Assembly: GCF_003594875.1 (NCBI RefSeq)
Contig: NZ_QZEY01000001.1
Span: 744,001 to 808,000 of the forward strand
From: Bailinhaonella thermotolerans
GTDB lineage: Bacteria; Actinomycetota; Actinomycetes; Streptosporangiales; Streptosporangiaceae
Length of the DNA: 64,000 bases
Direction of reading: 5' to 3'
Below, one piece after another: positions 58,473 to 64,000 of this stretch. Position 1 is the first letter of the stretch. The number at the start of each line of letters is the position of its first letter. The notes beneath the pieces are model-generated. The model had not been told where the DNA came from. It made no database searches and worked only from the letters and a program-made list of their open reading frames with translations. A program made the position numbers and the translations under genes.

Positions 58473-59945
58473 ATGTCCGCACAATCCACGCTGACCGCAC
58501 CCTCCCCCGGCGGTGTCAGGCCACGCCTCGGCTGGACCCTGGCACTGCTCGCCCTGGCCCAGCTCATCTACGCGCTCGACCTGAACATCGTGTTCGTCGC
58601 GCTCCCGCAGATCGGCGCCGACCTGGGCTTCCCCGGCCAGACCCAGCAGCTCGTGGTGAGCGCGTACGTCGTCTTCGCCGGCGGCTTCCTGCTGTTCGGC
58701 GGCCGGGCGGCCGACCTGCTCGGCCGCCGCCGCGTCTTCGTGCTGGCCCTGACGCTGTACGCCGTCTCCTCGCTGGCGGGCGGGCTGGCCACCGGCCCCG
58801 TCGTCATCATCGTCGCCCGCGCGATCCAGGGCATCGGCGGCGCGCTGCTGCTGCCCTCCACCCTGGCGCTGCTCAACAGCCTGTTCGCCGAGGGCCCGCA
58901 GCGCAATCGCGCGCTGGCCGTCTGGGGCGGCGCCGGGGCCAGCGGCCTGACCATCGGCGCGCTGCTCGGCGGCCTGCTCACCGAGAACTTCGGCTGGCCC
59001 GCCGTCTTCTACGTCAACGTCCCCCTGGCCGGGCTCGTCGCGCTGGCCGCCCTGGCCGTCATCCCGCGCGACCCCGCCAGGGGCGAGCGGCGCAGGTTCG
59101 ACATGCCGGGGGCGCTGAGCGTCACCGGCGGGTCGACCCTGCTGGTCTTCGCCCTGGTCGAGGGACCCGAGCTGGGCTGGGGCAGCCCGCTGGTGATCGG
59201 CGCCTTCGCGCTGGCCGCCGCGCTGCTGGCGGTCTTCGCGCTGGTCGAGGCCCGCAGCGCCGACCCGCTCATGCCGTTCCGGCTCTTCCGCAACCGCAGC
59301 CTGACCGTCGGCATGCTGGTCACCTTCATCTACATGGCCACCTTCGGCGTCCTGCCGTACTTCCTCACCGTGCTGATGCAGGGCGTCCACGGCTACAGCG
59401 CCCTGCAGACCGGGCTGGCCTTCCTCATCCCCTCGCTGGCCATCGCCGCCGGCACCCAGGGCGGCGAGCGGCTGGCCACCCGGATCGGCACCCGCGCCAC
59501 GCTGCTGATCGGCTTCGGGATCGGGGTGGCCGGCACGGCCGTACTGGCCTTCGGCTTCGACGCCGACGCCGGGTACGGCCTGCTGGTCCCCGGCCTCATC
59601 GTCTCCGGCGTCGGCCAGGGCATCGTCTGGACCGCCATGTGGATCGCCGCCGCCACCGGCACCCCCGCCCACGAGCAGGGCGTGGCCAACGGCATCGCCT
59701 CCACCGCGCTCAACATCGGCAACGCCATCGGCCTGGCCGTCTTCACCGTCATCGCCGACATCGGCACCGAGGGCAAGACCGGCCAGACCCTGCGCGCCGC
59801 CACGGCCGACGGGGAGTTCCTCGTCGTCCTGCTCACCGCGGCCGCGATGATCGCCGGCCTGCTCATCACCCTCGCCCTGCCCCGTCTCCGCCGCCAGGCC
59901 CCCGACCCGGCCCAGCCCGAGGTGCGGCCCGCCCCCGCCGCCTGA
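58473..59945 (+). CDS. MFS multidrug exporter (DHA2, 14 helices)
   Basis: 490 residues. Motif A is GRAADLLGRRRVFVLALTLYAVSS and the 14-helix DHA2 layout is clear, with ALLNSLFAEGPQRNRALAVWGGAGASG in loop 4-5. Pumps of this type export dyes, drugs and polyketides using H+. ATG 58473 is used with GAAGGG 6 bases upstream; the frame is open 11 codons further back without a ribosome site. It is controlled by the divergent ArsR. A strong hairpin follows. Confidence 0.88.
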   Translation: MSAQSTLTAPSPGGVRPRLGWTLALLALAQLIYALDLNIVFVALPQIGADLGFPGQTQQLVVSAYVVFAGGFLLFGGRAADLLGRRRVFVLALTLYAVSSLAGGLATGPVVIIVARAIQGIGGALLLPSTLALLNSLFAEGPQRNRALAVWGGAGASGLTIGALLGGLLTENFGWPAVFYVNVPLAGLVALAALAVIPRDPARGERRRFDMPGALSVTGGSTLLVFALVEGPELGWGSPLVIGAFALAAALLAVFALVEARSADPLMPFRLFRNRSLTVGMLVTFIYMATFGVLPYFLTVLMQGVHGYSALQTGLAFLIPSLAIAAGTQGGERLATRIGTRATLLIGFGIGVAGTAVLAFGFDADAGYGLLVPGLIVSGVGQGIVWTAMWIAAATGTPAHEQGVANGIASTALNIGNAIGLAVFTVIADIGTEGKTGQTLRAATADGEFLVVLLTAAAMIAGLLITLALPRLRRQAPDPAQPEVRPAPAA

Positions 59946-59961
59946 CCGGGCGACGGCGACG

Positions 59962-59997
59962 GCCCGGGGGCCCGCGATCGGAGCGGGCGCCCCGGGC
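59962..59997. terminator. Hairpin terminator after the DHA2 gene
   Basis: GCCCGGGGGCCCGC and GCGGGCGCCCCGGGC (59962-59997) form a long, nearly perfect stem around GATCGGA. Confidence 0.65.
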
Positions 59998-60024
59998 TCG
60001 CCGTACCCGGCGGGACCGGAGCTA

Positions 60025-60046
60025 TTTTGAAATAGACACTTCAAAA
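60025..60046. promoter_or_regulatory. TetR operator at its own promoter
   Basis: TTTTGAA (60025-60031) and TTCAAAA (60040-60046) form a perfect 7 bp inverted repeat with 8 bp between. TAGGGT (60052-60057) as -10 would start transcription next to ATG 60065. Confidence 0.7.
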
Positions 60047-60064
60047 CGTGCTAGGGTTCCCCGC

Positions 60065-60637
60065 ATGGCCAGACCCAGGAAGTTCGACGAGGCCCAGGCG
60101 ATCGAGGCGGCGATGCGCGCGTTCTGGGCCCTCGGCTACGAGGCGACGACGACGCAGGACCTGTGCGAGGCGACCGGCCTCAACCCCAGCAGCGTCTACA
60201 ACACCTTCAGGAGCAAGCGCGACCTCTTCCTGCTGGCCCTGCGGCGGTACCTCGACGACCTGGCCGGCCGCCAGATCGCGCTGATGGAGTCCGCGGCCCC
60301 CATCCGGGAGAAGGTCGGCGGCCTGCTCGACCAGATCATCGCCGACGAGACGGGCGACCGCCTCGGCTGCCTGGCGGTCAACACCGCCATCGAGCTCGCC
60401 CCGCGCGACGCGGAGGTCGCCGGCCTGCTCGCCCGCGACTACGACCGGCGCATCACGGCGATGCGGGGCGCGTTCGAGTCGGCCCGGCTCGACGGCGAGC
60501 TCTCCGGCGACCGCGACCCGCTGGCGCTCGCCCACTTCGTCAACGCCGGCGTCGCCGGGATACGCGTCGTATCCCGCAGCGGCGCCGACCGTACGGCGTT
60601 GCGGGCCATCTCCGCGACCGTCCTCGCCGCCCTGTAA
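60065..60637 (+). CDS. TetR-family regulator
   Basis: 190 residues. The N-terminal TetR helix-turn-helix is ARPRKFDEAQAIEAAMRAFWALGYEATTTQDLCEATGLNPSSVYNTFRSKRDLFLLAL. The C-terminal domain with DRLGCLAVNTAIEL contains a Cys seen in NemR/AcrR-like sensors of reactive electrophiles. It is followed by an MFS gene, and copies of the same operator lie at both promoters, so it should repress both genes. Confidence 0.88.
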   Translation: MARPRKFDEAQAIEAAMRAFWALGYEATTTQDLCEATGLNPSSVYNTFRSKRDLFLLALRRYLDDLAGRQIALMESAAPIREKVGGLLDQIIADETGDRLGCLAVNTAIELAPRDAEVAGLLARDYDRRITAMRGAFESARLDGELSGDRDPLALAHFVNAGVAGIRVVSRSGADRTALRAISATVLAAL

Positions 60638-60645
60638 CCGGCGGC

Positions 60646-60680
60646 GGCGGACGGCCGCGGCTCCGCCATGCCCTTTTTTT
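60646..60680 (+). terminator. Intrinsic terminator of tetR, overlapping the next operator
   Basis: GGCGGA (60646-60651) pairs with TCCGCC (60662-60667) and the T-run 60674-60680 follows, rare in this GC-rich DNA. The same T-run begins the second TetR operator. Confidence 0.6.
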
Positions 60681-60702
60681 GAAGTGCTCATTCCAATATT
60701 GG
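60677..60702. promoter_or_regulatory. Second TetR operator upstream of the MFS gene
   Basis: TTTTGAA (60677-60683) and TTCCAAT (60691-60697) resemble the operator at 60025 with a 7 bp gap. It overlaps the palindrome CCAATATTGG (60693-60702), just before the ribosome site GGAGGA of the MFS gene. Confidence 0.55.
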
Positions 60703-60712
60703 AGGATCCCCC

Positions 60713-61900
60713 ATGCCCGTGGCCGTCTATCTCCTCGGCCTGGCCGTCTTCGCCCTGGGCACCTCGGAGTTCATGCTCTCCGGGCTGCTGCCCGCGATCG
60801 CCGCCGACCTCGGCGTCTCGATCCCCGACGCGGGCCTGCTGATCTCCGCCTTCGCGATCGGGATGCTGGTCGGCGCCCCCGCCCTGGCCCTGCTCACCCT
60901 CCGCCGGCCGCGCCGCCCGGCCCTGACGGCCCTGCTCGCGGTGTTCGTGGCCGCGCACGTCGCGGGCGCCCTCACCCCCGGCTACGCCGTGCTCTTCGGC
61001 ACCCGGATCGTGGCCGCCCTGGCCGCCGCCGGGTTCACCGCGCTGGCCACGGTCGCAGCCATGGGCATGGTGGCCGAGAACAGGCGCGGCCGGGCCACCG
61101 CGGTCGTGATCGGCGGGCTCACCGTGGCCAACATCGCCGGCGTCCCCGCCGGGACCTTCATCGGCCAGCACGCCGGCTGGCGCGCGGCGTTCTGGGCCGT
61201 GGCCGCCCTGGCCGCGCTCGCCGCCGTCGGCGTCCTGGCCACCGTGCCCGGGGGCCGGCCCGCCGGGAACGGCGCGCCCAGCGTGGCGCGTGAACTGCGC
61301 GCGATGGCCGGCGGCCGGCTGTGGATCGTCTTCGCCACCATCGCCCTGGCCTCCGCCGCCGTCGTCGTGACCTTCGGCTACCTCGGCGCGCTGCTCACCG
61401 AGACCACCCGCGTCGGCCAGGAGTGGGTGCCCGCCGTGCTGGGGCTGTTCGGCGTCGGCGCGCTGCTGGGCATCACGGCCGGCGGCCGCGCCGCCGACAC
61501 CCGCCCCCGCGCCGCCCTGTACGCCGGCGTCGGCGGCCTGACCGTCGTCTCCGCCGCCCTGGCCGTCGCCGCCGCCGGCCCCGTGCCCACGATCGTGCTG
61601 GTGTTCCTGCTCGGCGTGGCCGGATTCCTGATCACCCCGGTCCTCAACGTCCGCGCCTACGCCCTCGCCGGACCGGCGCACACGCTGGCGGGCGGCGCGA
61701 TCGTCGCGGCCTACAACGTGGGCAACACGGCCGCGCCCTGGCTCGGCGGCCTGGCCATCGGCGCCGGGCTCGGCTACGCCTCCGTCGCCTGGGTCGGGGC
61801 GGCGCTCGGGGCGGCGTCCCTGGTCGCCGTGACGCTCGGCGTGCTCGCGGACCGGCGGGCGCCCGGCGCCGCCGCGACGGTCCCCGCTCCCGCCGAATGA
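60713..61900 (+). CDS. MFS exporter (DHA1)
   Basis: 395 residues, 12 helices. It starts VAVYLLGLAVFALGTSEFMLSGLLPAIAADL; motif C is VPAGTFIGQHAGWRAAFW; the set resembles Cmx/CmrA chloramphenicol-type and other DHA1 pumps. GGAGGA precedes ATG 60713. It follows tetR with a repeated operator, so the two form a two-gene drug- or aldehyde-response unit. It is similar in pattern to the MFS at 23949 (same GTFIGQH-type motif). Substrate unknown. Confidence 0.87.
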   Translation: MPVAVYLLGLAVFALGTSEFMLSGLLPAIAADLGVSIPDAGLLISAFAIGMLVGAPALALLTLRRPRRPALTALLAVFVAAHVAGALTPGYAVLFGTRIVAALAAAGFTALATVAAMGMVAENRRGRATAVVIGGLTVANIAGVPAGTFIGQHAGWRAAFWAVAALAALAAVGVLATVPGGRPAGNGAPSVARELRAMAGGRLWIVFATIALASAAVVVTFGYLGALLTETTRVGQEWVPAVLGLFGVGALLGITAGGRAADTRPRAALYAGVGGLTVVSAALAVAAAGPVPTIVLVFLLGVAGFLITPVLNVRAYALAGPAHTLAGGAIVAAYNVGNTAAPWLGGLAIGAGLGYASVAWVGAALGAASLVAVTLGVLADRRAPGAAATVPAPAE

Positions 61901-61918
61901 GGGCCGGATGAGGTGAGC

Positions 61919-61946
61919 GTCCCGCCGGGCTGAGACCGGGCGGGAC
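61919..61946. terminator. Hairpin after the MFS gene
   Basis: GTCCCGCC (61919-61926) pairs with GGCGGGAC (61939-61946). Confidence 0.6.
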
Positions 61947-62019
61947 GGGATCACCCCGGACGCGCCCTCCCCCGGGCCGGGCCGCCGCGCGGTCCGGTCC
62001 GGGGGCCCGGCGAGGGGGG

Positions 62020-63459
62020 CTACCGGGGCAGCAGGCGGGTCGGGGTGGTCGCGGCCAGGTGCAGGACGGCGTCGAAGCCCGCGCTCCACGACGGCACGCG
62101 CATCGTGTAGTCGGCGTCCCTGGCCACGTCGTACGCCGTGCCGATGATCCGCATCGTGGCCGGTCCGCGCAGCCACCGGCGTACCGGCTCGGGGGCCTTC
62201 GCCCGAAGGTCCAGCAGGTAGTCCCGGTGGCGCGCCTGCCCGAGGGTGTGGTCCACCAGGGCGGGCCCGGGCGGGGGCACGGTGAAGACCGACGGCGGGC
62301 CGTTCTCCCAGCCGCCGAGGATCCGCCCCGCGTGGGAGACCGTGCCGATCGAGACGTACGACCGGCCGTAGTGCGCGCGCAGGTGGCCGCCGGCCATCGT
62401 CTTGTCCTCCTTCGGGACGGGGTCGGGCGGGAAGCGCCAGGTCACCCGCGGGCTCGCCGTCGTGTGCACGTTGGCCGCGCCGTAGGCGACCCGGTGGCCG
62501 GTACGGCCCTGCCACTCGGTCAGGATGCGGGCGATGTGCCGGTCGCGGACCGGGGCGGCGACGTCCTCCAGCCGCTCGACGTAGGACTCGTAGAACCCCA
62601 GGATCGAGCGGGCGTGCCGCACGGCGTCCTCCCTGCCGATCCGTGAGGGGCCCTCCGGCAGCGACGTCACCAGCGCGACGACCGCCCGCGCGTCCTCGGC
62701 GAACCCCTTCCGCGCCTCCTCGGACTGCCCGAAGTACCAGCGGAAGTGGTCCTCGGGCGTGCCCCGGTAGGCGATCGGGTCCAGATGGCGCCGCAGCTCC
62801 GCCAGCCGCCCGGGCGCGACGTCCCTGACGTACCGCGTCACCTCGTCGAACGGGATCGCGCGCAGCTCCATGACGTCGGCGCCGACGAAGCGGACCCGGT
62901 CGTGCGCGGGGCGGCCGCGGTTGAACTCGCGCATCCAGCGCACCAGCCCGAGCATCGCCTCGCCGCGCCACTGGAACCCCATCCGCGAGACGACCTCCCG
63001 CGCGTCCCCCTCGCCCGACACGACGTACCGGTCCACGGCCACGCCGCTCCCCCAGCTCTCCTCCCAGGCGACCGTGCGGAACCCCATCCGCTCGACGAGG
63101 TACCTGATGACGCGGTGCCGCACCGTCACCTGCTCGTGGGCGCCGTGCGACGGCTCGCCCAGCCCGACCACCTTCGCGCCGCCGACGATCCGCCGCAGCG
63201 CGCCGAGGTCGTCCACCGGCCCCTCGGCGTCGATCCGCGCCGGCCGCACGGCGTTGGCGTCGATCCACCTCACGACGTCACCGTCGGCGGCGGTCCGTGC
63301 GGCGGCCACGCCCGTGGCGGCCGCGGTGGTGCCCGTGGCGGCGGCGGTGGTGGCGGACCCGGCCGGGGCGGTGACCCCGCAGGCCGCCGCCGCCAGCGCC
63401 AGCGCTCCGCTCGCCAGGCCCGCGGCCAGGCGCGTCCCGCGTCGTCCTCGCTCAGCCAT
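62020..63459 (-). CDS. Erythromycin-esterase-family protein, probable lipoprotein
   Basis: 479 residues. Residues 1-27 are a signal ending ALAAAAC, a possible lipobox, then an Ala/Thr-rich linker. The esterase domain has VVGLGEPSHGAHEQ (Glu102, His105, catalytic His108 region), VAWEESWG, RFVGADVMEL and YGAANVHTTASP. In EreA/EreC these residues open the macrolide lactone; many actinomycete homologues act on unknown esters. ATG 63459 overlaps the preceding 46-residue ORF by 8 bp, which fixes the coupling. An outside location argues for a defensive or cell-surface ester target. Confidence 0.85.
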   Translation of the reverse strand: MAERGRRGTRLAAGLASGALALAAAACGVTAPAGSATTAAATGTTAAATGVAAARTAADGDVVRWIDANAVRPARIDAEGPVDDLGALRRIVGGAKVVGLGEPSHGAHEQVTVRHRVIRYLVERMGFRTVAWEESWGSGVAVDRYVVSGEGDAREVVSRMGFQWRGEAMLGLVRWMREFNRGRPAHDRVRFVGADVMELRAIPFDEVTRYVRDVAPGRLAELRRHLDPIAYRGTPEDHFRWYFGQSEEARKGFAEDARAVVALVTSLPEGPSRIGREDAVRHARSILGFYESYVERLEDVAAPVRDRHIARILTEWQGRTGHRVAYGAANVHTTASPRVTWRFPPDPVPKEDKTMAGGHLRAHYGRSYVSIGTVSHAGRILGGWENGPPSVFTVPPPGPALVDHTLGQARHRDYLLDLRAKAPEPVRRWLRGPATMRIIGTAYDVARDADYTMRVPSWSAGFDAVLHLAATTPTRLLPR

Positions 63460-63592
63460 GGCTCGCACCCCCCGCCCGCAGCGGACGCCGTACGGCGGTC
63501 GCCCACACACCGGCGACGAGCGCCGTGGCCAGGCCCAGCCCGGCCAGCGTCACCACGCGGGCCCGGGAGAATCGGTTGTCACTCATGCTCAT
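63452..63592 (-). CDS. 46-residue single-helix membrane ORF upstream of the esterase gene
   Basis: MSMSDNRFSRARVV, then LAGLGLATALVAGVWATAV as one membrane helix and a short basic tail. GGAAGG lies 5 bases before ATG 63592; ATG 63586 is possible. Its stop overlaps the esterase start, so the small ORF leads the operon. It could be a membrane peptide partner, or a translated leader that controls the esterase gene. Confidence 0.55.
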   Translation of the reverse strand: MSMSDNRFSRARVVTLAGLGLATALVAGVWATAVRRPLRAGGASHG

Positions 63593-63806
63593 CTCGGCCT
63601 TCCAGACGATGTGGTCCGGCGCGCACGCTCCGGCCTCGCGGCCGCCGCCCGCCGGGACCCCGCGAGGCGGCGCCCGGCGCACGTTCGCGGGCGTGCTCCC
63701 GGTTGCTGACGGCTCCACCCTCGGCGGGGCGGCTTTCCGCCTCCCTGGCGCCGGCTTGCCGCACACGACTGACGGGCGGCAAGCGGCGGCGCGCACTCTC
63801 GACGGC

Positions 63807-64000
63807 ATGAGACAGATCCGAATCCCGCCCGTCGCCCCCCGGCGGCCCGGCGAACCCGAAGCCGACCTGACCGCGCTGGTGGTCATCCACCGCGCGATGC
63901 TCACCGACCTGGACCGGCTCGCCGCCATGCTCTCCTCGCCCGGCGAGCCCCCGGCCTCCCCCGAGCGGGCCGCCGCCGTCCGCGACTACACCGCCTCGCT
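63807..64000 (+). CDS. Hemerythrin-domain protein, 3' part cut by window edge
   Basis: The frame from ATG 63807 reads MRQIRIPPVAPRRP, then EADLTALVVIHRAMLTDLDRLAAML, the first helix of an HHE hemerythrin domain with the His/Arg spacing IHRAM. The remainder lies outside the window. It is divergent from the small membrane ORF of the esterase unit by 214 bp. Assignment rests on one helix only. Confidence 0.55.
   Translation, partial: MRQIRIPPVAPRRPGEPEADLTALVVIHRAMLTDLDRLAAMLSSPGEPPASPERAAAVRDYTAS

Overview
The window is high-GC DNA with dense genes, frequent GTG/TTG starts and translational overlaps. Its families (MelC1/MelC2 tyrosinase, F420-type nitroreductase, mycothiol-type DinB proteins, MmyB-like XRE regulators, CYP125-like P450) point to a secondary-metabolite-rich actinomycete. 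I cannot name the genus. No rRNA, tRNA, CRISPR array or insertion sequence was recognised.

Region 1 (1-9880) is the right-hand part of an aromatic (type II) polyketide cluster. It holds two PF04199 cyclases (one cut by the window edge), two O-methyltransferases, a stand-alone malonyl-type acyltransferase, an acyl-CoA ligase, a large FAD monooxygenase, a SnoaL-like protein and a didomain aromatase/cyclase. The ketosynthase pair and ACP must lie left of the window. The divergent promoters carry heptamers repeated every 11 bp; at five of the six promoters an 8 bp gap then leads to a -10-like hexamer, as at SARP-activated promoters. The regulator itself is not in the window.

Region 2 (9976-31661) is a mosaic of ordinary accessory genes: an HD protein, several MFS exporters with local LysR/MarR regulators, NhaA, a pentapeptide-repeat membrane protein, the melC tyrosinase operon, a MerR-controlled imine reductase, a polysaccharide deacetylase, a YVTN beta-propeller, an XRE/GlcG pair and a MocR regulator.

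Region 3 (about 32000-52660) starts with an alditol oxidase, then holds a second large cluster of about 16 genes: three P450s (one CYP125/142-like), a KshA/DAF-36-like Rieske oxygenase, a sulfotransferase, two SRPBCC proteins, an SDR, a DUF1214 protein, a free-standing A-T-C NRPS-like protein, a FadD19-like ligase, an acyl-CoA dehydrogenase homologue, an F420-type reductase, an epimerase, a hemerythrin and a tandem class-III aminotransferase with one degenerate half. Its promoters share a KstR2-like palindrome (AnCAAGnnCTTGnT) or an expanded version of it, so it looks like one TetR-family regulon. The genes suggest oxidation, CoA activation, amination/conjugation and sulfation of a steroid-like or branched lipid acid. 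This is the best candidate for an undescribed pathway. A perfect 66 bp palindrome sits at the A-T-C/DUF1214 junction.

Region 4 (52700-64000) holds cspA with a structured leader containing an intrinsic-terminator-like hairpin, a charged helical protein, a LysR/adenine-deaminase-like/YczE-like trio, two regulator-exporter pairs (ArsR with DHA2 MFS; TetR with DHA1 MFS), an erythromycin-esterase-family lipoprotein candidate with a 46-residue upstream membrane ORF, and a truncated hemerythrin gene at the right edge. All coordinates, spacings and motif matches were read by hand.
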